From a virus, in IMG/VR virus record IMGVR_UViG_3300025886_003129, positions 1 to 46,332 of that record: a DNA stretch of 46,332 bases, one strand, 5' to 3'. The position numbers and the translations under genes are program-made. Positions within the stretch are counted from its first letter, which is position 1, and the number at the start of each line of letters is the position of its first letter. The notes under the pieces are model-generated. The model had not been told where the DNA came from and did no database searches. It saw nothing but the letters and a program-made list of their open reading frames with translations. Below, piece by piece: positions 7,110-14,888 of this stretch.

Positions 7110-8041
7110 GCGCACCAAAAGGCGAATTTATTTGTAAGGTTTGCTCGCAACCCTTCTCCTCGGAGAAGAGTATGCATGCTCATTTAAAATCTCATAAAAT
7201 AATACTTGCAGAATATTATACAAAATATTATCCTCGTTATAATTTATTTACTAAAGAACCCTTGCCATTTAAGAATAAGGATGATTATTTTAACAGAGAC
7301 TTTTCTACATATGAACAATTGATAAGTTGGTGCGAGAAAACAGAACCATCAGAGGTAAAAGAATATATAATTAATTTATTAAAAAAAAGAGTCGCCGCTA
7401 AAGGTTTAAAGTTTGCCCCTTCACATGTTGAATTAATGATTAATCACATGCCCACTATAGATGTTTTTCAAAAACACTATGGGTCTTATACTGCTGCTTG
7501 CGACGCTATAGGAATAAAGCCTATGTTTGGCGAAAGATTGCCGGAATCATTCAAGCAGAAAATAGACCCGAAAATGAAAATATTTGTAGACACTAGAGAG
7601 CAGCAGCCTCTAACTTTCCCCAACTCGGAACCTATGAAGCTAGAATTTGGAGATTACGCTGTGGGCGGGGCGGATTATGATTATACCTATGTGGACCGAA
7701 AGGGAGAGCAGGATTTTAAATCCACACTCAGCAAAAACAACTTAGATCGCTTTGAGTATGAACTTCAGAGAACAAAAGATTTTGATAGTTATTTATTCGT
7801 AGCTGTAGAAAGCGACTTAGCGCAAATAGAATCCAACAATAGGCGCGGGGCACACAAATCTAATTTAAAATACATTTATCATAACATGAGAGTGCTAAAT
7901 CATCAATTCTCGGGAAACTGTCAGTTTATATTTACCGGCAGTAGAGAAAAATCAGAAGAGTTTATACCTAAATTATTGAAGCTTGGAAAGAAACTGTGGA
8001 ACGTTGACCTTCAATATTATATAGACAAAGGGTTAATATAA
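7106..8041 (+). CDS. ERCC4-type nuclease with N-terminal C2H2 zinc finger, 311 aa
   Basis: Residues 10-30 form a C2H2 finger (CKVC ... HAHLKSH). Residues about 150-270 carry the ERCC4/XPF nuclease core: IFVDTREQQP, then LEFGDYAVGG and VDRKGEQDFKSTLS, the D...GDY...RK order of this PD-(D/E)XK-like family. A central region (about 90-145) links the two. The gene overlaps its neighbours by 4 and 1 nt, directly ahead of terminase, so it probably cuts branched DNA during packaging or recombination. Confidence 0.75.
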   Translation: MSAPKGEFICKVCSQPFSSEKSMHAHLKSHKIILAEYYTKYYPRYNLFTKEPLPFKNKDDYFNRDFSTYEQLISWCEKTEPSEVKEYIINLLKKRVAAKGLKFAPSHVELMINHMPTIDVFQKHYGSYTAACDAIGIKPMFGERLPESFKQKIDPKMKIFVDTREQQPLTFPNSEPMKLEFGDYAVGGADYDYTYVDRKGEQDFKSTLSKNNLDRFEYELQRTKDFDSYLFVAVESDLAQIESNNRRGAHKSNLKYIYHNMRVLNHQFSGNCQFIFTGSREKSEEFIPKLLKLGKKLWNVDLQYYIDKGLI

Positions 8042-9912
8042 TGAGCTGGGAGGTAGGCAACCAAGAATCAAGAAGTCCCGACAGAGACTTTAACGAAAAG
8101 CTTTTAGAGATGAAGGGGTATCTTGAAGAAAGAGAAGCTAAAATACTACTCTATAAATTCTTAAGAGAAAATATAACCTTTACTACGGATTTAATTTCAG
8201 GAGTGAAGCTGTTTCCTTTTCAACATATGGCCATAAAAGCCATGTTTGAAACCGATTATTTCATGGGAGTGTGGAGTCGGGGAATGAGTAAGTCTTTTAC
8301 TACTGCTATATACGCATATCTAGAAGCAATAATGAACCAGGGCGTAGAAATCGGCATACTTTCAAAGTCTTTTCGTCAGGCCAAAATGATATTTAAAAAA
8401 ATAGAAGATATCGCTTCAAAGCCTGAGGCAATGTATCTTTCTCAATGTATAACTCATAAATCAAAAAGTAATGACGAGTGGCTTCTTGAGATTGGCAGCT
8501 CAAGAATTCGAGCCCTGCCCTTGGGGGACGGAGAAAAGCTTCGGGGCTTTCGTTTTCACAGGATAATTATTGACGAATTTGCATTAATGCCCGAGCGAAT
8601 TTATAATGAAGTTATAATACCGTTTTTGAGTGTTGTAGAAAACCCAACTCAAAGAGAAGATATTTATAATGTAGAAACTGAATTAATCAGACAAGGAAAG
8701 CTTCAGGAGAGCGATCGGCATATTTGGCCAAATAATAAACTTATAGCTCTTTCTTCTGCTAGTTATAAATTTGAATATATGTATAAAGCCTATGAGCAGT
8801 TTGAAAATTTAATTCAGATTGGGGGAAACAAGCAGTCGGACGCTCACAGAACCATCATGCAGTTCAGCTATGACTGTGCTCCCCGGCAGCTATACGATCA
8901 AAATTTAATTAGTCAAGCAAAGTCAACCATGAGTCAGAGTCAGTTCGATAGGGAGTTTGGAGCGATATTTACTGATGATAGTTCTGGATATTTTAAGACC
9001 TCTAAAATGGCAGCATGCACATTAAAGGACGGAGAAAACCCATGCACGGAAATAGTTGGCAGTCCTGGAGATAAATATATTCTCGCTTTTGATCCTAGCT
9101 GGGCGGAAAGTGAAAGCAGCGATGATTTTGCCATGATGGTTATAAAACTAAACGAAGAAAAAAAGATTGGAGTCGTAGTTCATAGCTACGCTTTGGCTGG
9201 TGCAAATTTAAGACAACATATAAATTATTTTTATTATTTATTAAATCACTTTAATATTGTATCTATTGTAGGAGATTATAATGGAGGAGTTCAGTTTATT
9301 AATGCTGCAAATGAAAGCAGCTTGTTTAAGAAGAATAAACTAAATATACAATGCTTAAATACAAACTTTGATGACATAGAAAATTATCAACAAAAATTAA
9401 TAGAAGGTAAGCGCGAATATAATTTAGAAAATAAAACTATTTGTTACTTAAGAAAGCCTACTAGCCAGTGGATCCGTCGAGCAAATGAACTTCTGCAGTC
9501 GAACTTTGATCACAGAAGAATACTGTTTGGTTCTCGAGCTATTGATGATTCGTACAACGAGCAAAGAAGAAAAAAAATACCGATAGATAAAATCGAATTT
9601 TTAAAAACCTCTCAATCACAAGAGAGGCAAACTAATTCCGCGAAAATGATAGACTTTGTTGAGCACCAATTTGACATGATGAATTTGGTGAAAACGCAAT
9701 GCTCTTTGGTTCAGATAACAACATCCTCCGCAGGCACTCAAAGTTTTGACTTGCCTTCGAGCTTGAGGCGCCAAACTGGGCCAGAGAAAGCGAGGAAAGA
9801 TAGTTATTCCGCATTGGTTCTTGGAAATTGGATGGTTAAACTTTATTATGATATGATGGATTCAAAAATAGAGACAGTCTCTGCGACCTTTACTCCCATG
9901 TTTATAAAGTGA
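8041..9912 (+). CDS. terminase large subunit (packaging ATPase/nuclease)
   Basis: The ATPase has a Walker A-like SRGMSKS (79-85), the form seen in T4-type large terminases, and Walker B IIIDEF (175-180). The C-terminal RNase-H-like nuclease shows its acidic residues in ILAFDPSWAE, SIVGDYNGGVQF and AKMIDFVEHQFD. At 623 residues the length is normal for the family. It drives ATP-dependent DNA translocation into the prohead and cuts concatemers. It starts one base before the stop of the ERCC4 nuclease gene and is followed by the protease/scaffold gene. Confidence 0.95.
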   Translation: MSWEVGNQESRSPDRDFNEKLLEMKGYLEEREAKILLYKFLRENITFTTDLISGVKLFPFQHMAIKAMFETDYFMGVWSRGMSKSFTTAIYAYLEAIMNQGVEIGILSKSFRQAKMIFKKIEDIASKPEAMYLSQCITHKSKSNDEWLLEIGSSRIRALPLGDGEKLRGFRFHRIIIDEFALMPERIYNEVIIPFLSVVENPTQREDIYNVETELIRQGKLQESDRHIWPNNKLIALSSASYKFEYMYKAYEQFENLIQIGGNKQSDAHRTIMQFSYDCAPRQLYDQNLISQAKSTMSQSQFDREFGAIFTDDSSGYFKTSKMAACTLKDGENPCTEIVGSPGDKYILAFDPSWAESESSDDFAMMVIKLNEEKKIGVVVHSYALAGANLRQHINYFYYLLNHFNIVSIVGDYNGGVQFINAANESSLFKKNKLNIQCLNTNFDDIENYQQKLIEGKREYNLENKTICYLRKPTSQWIRRANELLQSNFDHRRILFGSRAIDDSYNEQRRKKIPIDKIEFLKTSQSQERQTNSAKMIDFVEHQFDMMNLVKTQCSLVQITTSSAGTQSFDLPSSLRRQTGPEKARKDSYSALVLGNWMVKLYYDMMDSKIETVSATFTPMFIK

Positions 9913-9923
9913 GTGTATTAAAC
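9913..9923 (+). promoter_or_regulatory. GTGTA-type promoter element
   Basis: GTGTATTAAAC, followed by 4 nt and the ATG at 9928; it begins right after the terminase stop and would start the head-gene transcript. Confidence 0.5.
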
Positions 9924-9927
9924 TGAA

Positions 9928-11544
9928 ATGTCTTTACCTTATAAGTATACAACAAAGTTCGATAATGTTATTTGCGCATCCAGTCAAATGCAAGAATCGC
10001 AAATTAGCAAAGCTTCTATAGAGTCTCTTCGCCCATTGATTCCTTCTGATATAAATTTAGATAAGAATATAGATTTGCTTGCTGTGGCGTTTAATGCTGC
10101 GGTAGTAAATAAATTCAATAAAAACGGGGACGGTATAGATAGTGAAACAGCTGTAGCTGTTAAAGATTATTTTGTACATAAACCGACAAACATTGAACAC
10201 GACAGGGATAGAATTGTTGGGCATATAGTTTCTGCTGGGTTTTCTGAGTATAGTCAATACTCCGAATTAATCAGCGAAGAGGCGGCTTTAATTAAGGATG
10301 AGCCTTTTAATATAGCGCTCGCTGCAGTTGTATACAAAACCGCAAGCAAAGAGTTTGCTGAGTTGGTCGTTAATTCCACGGATCAAGAAAGCGATTTCTT
10401 TCAGACTGTATCCGCAAGCTGGGAGGTTGGCTTTAATGAGTATGTTGTTAGTGTCGGTGGAGATGACTTACTGGACTCTAGTATTATATCCGACCCGGAA
10501 GAAATAAAAGCTTACGCTCCGTATCTAAAGTCTTCGGGAGGAAAAGGGCAATTACAAGACGGGCGGAAAGTTAACCGATTAATTGTTGGAGATATATATC
10601 CGCTTGGAATAGGTTTTACATCGAATCCAGCTGCAGACGTAAAAGGGCTTGTCGCCGAGAGCGGGCAGGTTCAAGCTGATAAGCCTAGCCGCAACCAACC
10701 GATCGACAAAATAATTATTAAAAGCAAAAAAACTTCCCAATCGAAAAAACAAGATGTACTAAACAAAGAACAACATAAAAATTTAATTATGGATACAAAA
10801 CAAATTATCAACGAATTCCGAGCAGCTTTAGACGAAAAGCTTGGCAAGCAAGATTTCTCAGAAGAAACTGTCGCTAGCATTTCTAAGGTTTTTAGTGACG
10901 CAATAAAAGAAAAAAGCGAACAGTATATTGCGGATCTAGAAAAAGCCAAGGCTGAAAAAGAAGAAGCTTCTCAAGCTCAAGCTTCTCTTCAAGAAAAAAT
11001 GCTTGAAGTGGAAGAGCAATTAAAATCAACGAAAGATAAACTTATTGCTTTAGAGCAAGAAAATTCCTCGCGAGAAGCTGAGGTTAGATTTAATTCTAGA
11101 ATGGAAGCTCTTAGCGAAGTGTACGATCTTGATGATGAAGATCTTAAGATTTTAGCTTCAGAACTCGCTCAAGTTGATGAATCAGAAGAAGGATTTGCTT
11201 CTTATCAAGAAAAACTTTCCAAGGTTTGGAAGCATAAAAATAAAGATTTTATCGCTGCAGAGCAAAAAGCTTTCGAGGAAAGAGTGGCTCAAGAAGTCTC
11301 TAAGAGACTCGAAACTCTTGAAGCTTCCCAAACTGAAGGCTCTTCAGAAGAAACCGCACAAGTTGCAGAAGCTTCTGAAACAGAAGAACAAGACTCTTCT
11401 GACGAAGTCGAAGATGCTTTAGAAAACGTACAGGTCGAAGATGCAGCTGTTGTTAATAACAACGAATCTTCTTCCGAAGCCCCCTCCTCCCTTCGCGATC
11501 GTTTCGCCAAGACTTTTAAGGAGTCGGTTAAAATTTCATACTAA
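9928..11544 (+). CDS. prohead protease and scaffold fusion protein, 538 aa
   Basis: Residues 1-270 resemble phage head-maturation proteases: NFN-type strands LLAVAFNAAVVNKFNKNGD, then PTNIEHDRDRIVGHIVSAGF (conserved NIEHD...VGHI), and GDIYPLGIGFTSNP. Residues 288-538 are an acidic, highly charged coiled coil beginning MDTKQIINEFRAALDEKLG, similar to T4-type prohead core/scaffold proteins. The gene lies between terminase and the capsid genes, as expected. The two parts may be separated by self-cleavage or by a second start site. Catalytic residues are not certain from inspection. Confidence 0.75.
   Translation: MSLPYKYTTKFDNVICASSQMQESQISKASIESLRPLIPSDINLDKNIDLLAVAFNAAVVNKFNKNGDGIDSETAVAVKDYFVHKPTNIEHDRDRIVGHIVSAGFSEYSQYSELISEEAALIKDEPFNIALAAVVYKTASKEFAELVVNSTDQESDFFQTVSASWEVGFNEYVVSVGGDDLLDSSIISDPEEIKAYAPYLKSSGGKGQLQDGRKVNRLIVGDIYPLGIGFTSNPAADVKGLVAESGQVQADKPSRNQPIDKIIIKSKKTSQSKKQDVLNKEQHKNLIMDTKQIINEFRAALDEKLGKQDFSEETVASISKVFSDAIKEKSEQYIADLEKAKAEKEEASQAQASLQEKMLEVEEQLKSTKDKLIALEQENSSREAEVRFNSRMEALSEVYDLDDEDLKILASELAQVDESEEGFASYQEKLSKVWKHKNKDFIAAEQKAFEERVAQEVSKRLETLEASQTEGSSEETAQVAEASETEEQDSSDEVEDALENVQVEDAAVVNNNESSSEAPSSLRDRFAKTFKESVKISY
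10789..11544 (+). CDS. possible separate scaffold protein from an in-frame internal start
   Basis: ATG at 10789 is in frame with the protease/scaffold gene and falls exactly where scaffold-like sequence begins (MDTKQIINEF). Nested scaffold genes inside protease genes are known in other phages (lambda Nu3). No strong Shine-Dalgarno precedes it, only an AT-rich stretch, so this is a suggestion only. Confidence 0.3.
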   Translation: MDTKQIINEFRAALDEKLGKQDFSEETVASISKVFSDAIKEKSEQYIADLEKAKAEKEEASQAQASLQEKMLEVEEQLKSTKDKLIALEQENSSREAEVRFNSRMEALSEVYDLDDEDLKILASELAQVDESEEGFASYQEKLSKVWKHKNKDFIAAEQKAFEERVAQEVSKRLETLEASQTEGSSEETAQVAEASETEEQDSSDEVEDALENVQVEDAAVVNNNESSSEAPSSLRDRFAKTFKESVKISY

Positions 11545-11563
11545 TATATAGAAGAAAAAAATT

Positions 11564-12187
11564 ATGGCAAAAAGAATACTACCATACCGAGACTACAGTG
11601 AACACGATGTTGTTAACTTATTCGCTCTTGACGTAACTGGAAAAACTCTTTCGAGTTTCGTTTCCAACGGCACAGGCGATTTTGATGCAGGCGTTGTTGT
11701 TTCTGTAAGTGCGGGAGCTCTACCTGGTGAGGTTTCCGAATTGCGCGCAACTACCCCAGATAATCTTCGTGATTATTTAGGTGCAAGTTTTAGTGGCGCT
11801 CATATTGGATTCAACGGATACCCCGCTAATACAGGTATGACCGTAGCTCCAGCTGATGGCTCCGGACGTGCGCTTGGAATCACTTTACGTGAAACCTTGG
11901 CGTTCGACGAAAACGGAGAAAAGATGATATCATACAAACAAAAACTAGACGAAGCTCAAGGCGTTCTTCCAGGTCAAACAGTTCCTGTTTTGACTAAAGG
12001 GTTAATTCTTTTGAGCGGCTCTGCTTTTGCAAGTGCCCCAGCTTTAGGAGACGACCTTGAGGTTTCTTCCACAGCAGGAAAGCTTCAAACAGCAACTACT
12101 GGTACTGTTGTTGGAAGTGTCCTCGCTATCGGAGAAGAAAGCGATGACTCAAGCAGCAAAAAATATCTCTGCAAGATAAGCTTCTAA
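11564..12187 (+). CDS. putative capsid decoration / head protein, 207 aa
   Basis: Small, Gly/Ser/Ala/Thr-rich beta protein between the scaffold and major capsid genes, the usual position of a decoration or head-stabilising protein. The stretch TKGLILLSGSAFASAPALGDDLEVSSTAGKL has the look of capsid-decoration folds, though I cannot name the family. It starts 19 nt after the scaffold stop and ends 17 nt before the capsid gene. Confidence 0.6.
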   Translation: MAKRILPYRDYSEHDVVNLFALDVTGKTLSSFVSNGTGDFDAGVVVSVSAGALPGEVSELRATTPDNLRDYLGASFSGAHIGFNGYPANTGMTVAPADGSGRALGITLRETLAFDENGEKMISYKQKLDEAQGVLPGQTVPVLTKGLILLSGSAFASAPALGDDLEVSSTAGKLQTATTGTVVGSVLAIGEESDDSSSKKYLCKISF

Positions 12188-12204
12188 CACAAGGAAATTT
12201 AAAA

Positions 12205-13350
12205 ATGAAAATTACTTTAGAAAGAACCCCCGAGCAAGTCGAGCTTGTAAAAGCTATGGCTTCGAAAAATAGAGACGTTTCTTACGAGGCTCAAACTGCA
12301 TTAGCCGAATTTATCGGTCCAGTTTTGGCAGAGGTCGTAAACAGCGCTCCTACCGTAAGCAACATGTTCTCTTCTCTTCAGTTTAATTCTGACGAAAGCC
12401 CAAGTATTCCATTGGACCTTTATCACGATATCACTGACGAAGATTATATTCAAGTTTGGAGTCAATCAGTTCCTGGCGGACTTCCTACAAACCAAGTCGC
12501 TCCTTCGCAAAGCGAGCTTAAGTTCACAACTTATACTCTCGATAGCGCTTTGAGTTTCGATAAGCGATACGCTTCTCGTTCAAGACTTGATGTTGTAAGC
12601 AAAACATTCACACGCATGGCTCAAGAAATCCTCCTTAAACAAGAGAAGACTTCTGCAACCATGATCATGACTGCACTTGCAAACGCTTCAACTAACAGCG
12701 AGCAGCACGTAATTCGTTCCGCTCAAGCTGGAAGATTCCTTCTTTCGGACTTAAACAAGCTTTTTACTAAAGCCAAGAGAATTAACACTTCTTGGAACGG
12801 TGGAACGCCTGCTGAGCGCCGTGGTCGCGGAATTACAGATTTACTCGTATCCCCTGAAATCGTAGAAGAAATTCGCGGTTTAGCTTATAACCCAATTAAT
12901 ACAATTGGTGGAGCCGGTGGAGCCCCAACTGCTGGAGACGGTATCGCTGGTACAGACACTATGCGCGACGCTGTTTTTAATAGCGCTGGAATCCCCGAGT
13001 TTTACGGAGTATCCATTCAAGAGTATAATGAAATGGGCGTAGGCCAAAAATGGAATACTGTTTTTGGTACAGCTGCTGGAGCAACAACATTTGCTGACAA
13101 CTATTCGGTTCAAGCAAACGGCGGTGCTGCTCGAGCAATTCAAGGTACTGAGCAAGCTATTGTTGGTGTTGACTTGTCACGCGAATCAATGATCCGTGCA
13201 GTAGCTACCGATTCCGAGTCAGGAGAAGAGTTTTCTCTTATCGCTGATGACCAATTCGTAACACGTCAATCTAAGATTGGTTATTACGGCTCTCTTGAAG
13301 AGGGTCGCATGATCATCGACGATCGAGTATTACTTGGTCTTATCGTTTAA
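12205..13350 (+). CDS. major capsid protein, 381 aa
   Basis: Size, location after scaffold and decoration genes, and sequence character (long helical segment, DLYHDITDEDYIQVW, SALSFDKRYASRSRLDVVSKTFTRM, Gly-rich loop around 225-250, C-terminal RMIIDDRVLLGLIV) fit a HK97-fold capsid protein of T4-like or related phages. A Shine-Dalgarno AAGGAAA is 7 nt before the ATG. A strong terminator follows 29 nt after the stop, which is common after highly expressed capsid genes. Identity is inferred mainly from context. Confidence 0.75.
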   Translation: MKITLERTPEQVELVKAMASKNRDVSYEAQTALAEFIGPVLAEVVNSAPTVSNMFSSLQFNSDESPSIPLDLYHDITDEDYIQVWSQSVPGGLPTNQVAPSQSELKFTTYTLDSALSFDKRYASRSRLDVVSKTFTRMAQEILLKQEKTSATMIMTALANASTNSEQHVIRSAQAGRFLLSDLNKLFTKAKRINTSWNGGTPAERRGRGITDLLVSPEIVEEIRGLAYNPINTIGGAGGAPTAGDGIAGTDTMRDAVFNSAGIPEFYGVSIQEYNEMGVGQKWNTVFGTAAGATTFADNYSVQANGGAARAIQGTEQAIVGVDLSRESMIRAVATDSESGEEFSLIADDQFVTRQSKIGYYGSLEEGRMIIDDRVLLGLIV

Positions 13351-13379
13351 TTTCAATAAAATTAACGTTTTACAAAAGT

Positions 13380-13409
13380 CCACCTCAGGCAACTGGGGTG
13401 GATTTTTTA
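13380..13409 (+). terminator. rho-independent terminator after capsid gene
   Basis: CCACCTCAG / CTGGGGTGG form a 9-bp stem (one G-T pair) closed by a GCAA tetraloop at 13380-13401, followed by a T6 run. Confidence 0.9.
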
Positions 13410-13429
13410 TTTAAAATCATTATTATATA

Positions 13430-13440
13430 GTGTATTAAAA
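13430..13440 (+). promoter_or_regulatory. GTGTA-type promoter element
   Basis: GTGTATTAAAA directly downstream of the capsid terminator, 23 nt before the ATG at 13464. This copy leaves room for a Shine-Dalgarno (AAGGAAAAAGG), unlike most others. Confidence 0.5.
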
Positions 13441-13463
13441 TACAAAGGAAAAAGGTACAAATT

Positions 13464-13871
13464 ATGGCAAACAAAAAAACAACAAAAAAATCGAGTAAAG
13501 CTAGTGCAGGAAAGCGCGTGAAGCTTGAAGAGCTAAATCAAACAACAGGCAAGAGCTACGAAGAACAGGTTTCTAGAGCTAAGGAATTGGAAGATATATT
13601 GGGGGTAAAGAAAATAAGCCCTTTTAAGACAAACGACAAAAGGATATTCAAGGAAATGCTTGAAGATATGAATCTAACCGATCTGCAAGCTTTCGCCGTA
13701 AAGGCTGGGGTGTTTCCGTCTGGAAACAAAACTGTTCTCAAAAATAAAATCAAAAGAGCTTTTGAATCAAGCCTGGTTGGACAAGGAAGTATTCAAGTAA
13801 TGGGGCAACCTATTAATCTGGACCCCAACAACCCAAAGCACAAAGAAGTTCTTGATTATTTAGGAGGTTAA
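13464..13871 (+). CDS. SAP-like domain protein, 135 aa
   Basis: A very basic N-terminal tail (Lys/Thr-rich, residues 1-20) is followed by helices. Residues about 72-96 (LTDLQAFAVKAGVFPSGNKTVLKNKI) match the SAP motif, a short two-helix nucleic-acid-binding unit. The gene starts a new transcript after the capsid terminator. Its stop is one base before the next ATG. It may bind DNA at the head or portal. Confidence 0.6.
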   Translation: MANKKTTKKSSKASAGKRVKLEELNQTTGKSYEEQVSRAKELEDILGVKKISPFKTNDKRIFKEMLEDMNLTDLQAFAVKAGVFPSGNKTVLKNKIKRAFESSLVGQGSIQVMGQPINLDPNNPKHKEVLDYLGG

Positions 13872-13872
13872 C

Positions 13873-14364
13873 ATGGCTCACCCACCTATTAATCCGCAAA
13901 CAAACATCGGAAAGCTTGCTTTAAATCTTTACGATCAAGATTTAGGCTTCCATGATCACGGGGAACAAAGAGATGCGGATATAGGGTTAATATCTGGTTG
14001 GCTAGAAGGTCACCTAGGAGAACTTAACACCGTAATATTTACTTCGTTCAGCGGAGACAATCCAGACGGACTAATGCTAGAAGAGCAAACCATACTAAGA
14101 GAGATGTACTTGTCTGACTATAATCGAAAAGCAGAAAGAAACGCTCTTAGGAAAATAGATGGAGATGGGAAAACTGCGGGATGGATAATGATACAAGAAG
14201 GGGATTCTGTAATTAAAAAACCTAACACTCCAACACCTAAATATTACCATGATGCGTATTTAGCTTCTGAAGAGAGGTTAAAGAACTTAATATACGCTTA
14301 CAATCTATACGGAGCTAAGCCAAAACAAGTTGCAGGAAAAGATTCGCCAATAGAACAGGAATAA
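13873..14364 (+). CDS. hypothetical head/neck-region protein, 163 aa
   Basis: A canonical Shine-Dalgarno (TAGGAGGT) lies just before the ATG, showing that the host uses a normal anti-SD. The protein has a His/Asp-rich segment (LGFHDHGEQRDADIGL) and a Tyr-rich C-terminal helix. Its place after capsid genes suggests a head-completion or neck role. No family recognised. Confidence 0.6.
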   Translation: MAHPPINPQTNIGKLALNLYDQDLGFHDHGEQRDADIGLISGWLEGHLGELNTVIFTSFSGDNPDGLMLEEQTILREMYLSDYNRKAERNALRKIDGDGKTAGWIMIQEGDSVIKKPNTPTPKYYHDAYLASEERLKNLIYAYNLYGAKPKQVAGKDSPIEQE

Positions 14365-14378
14365 ATTTATAAAATATT

Positions 14379-14888
14379 ATGAAAGAAAATATGAACGAAA
14401 CCAGAGCAGACTCAAGCTATAAAAAAGTAAAATCAGAACTTTTTCATATTTGGAAAAAAGCAAGATTACTTTATGACATGATTACTGAAGAAAGAGAAAT
14501 TCACGATTCAGTAAAGAAAAACATCACTTCTGCATACGAAGCTATTGACGAATCTATAAGATATATTGAGTATGAAGATATCTTCCCAAGCAAGCAAGAG
14601 CAAGTTCAGGAAGATAATGAAAATAATTTCTTAACAAACCAAGACAAAAGATACCCTGTGCCAGTCAACTCAGAAAGCGGCGACCAGTTTGTCACGAGAT
14701 GCATTCTTGACGCCAATATGAAAAAAAGGTACCCAGTTCAGTCCGATAGATTTCAGGCATGCATGCGAGTTTTTAATTCATCTAGGCAACAGCCTGATTC
14801 AAGCCAAAATCCTGGGGAGAAATTCGAAGATCCGATGGGGCCAAAACCTCCTGAAGTTAACGATCCAGCTAAGCCTCTTCTTCCTTGA
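14379..14888 (+). CDS. hypothetical protein, 169 aa
   Basis: An N-terminal helical region is followed by a conserved-looking block (DQFVTRCILDANMKKRYPV ... RFQACMRVFN) with two Cys, a pattern I recall from small phage head-associated proteins, and a Pro/Asp-rich disordered tail. The ATG codes for M-K-E-N-M, and a second ATG four codons later is an alternative start. The 3' end overlaps the convergent clp-like gene by 20 nt. Confidence 0.55.
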   Translation: MKENMNETRADSSYKKVKSELFHIWKKARLLYDMITEEREIHDSVKKNITSAYEAIDESIRYIEYEDIFPSKQEQVQEDNENNFLTNQDKRYPVPVNSESGDQFVTRCILDANMKKRYPVQSDRFQACMRVFNSSRQQPDSSQNPGEKFEDPMGPKPPEVNDPAKPLLP

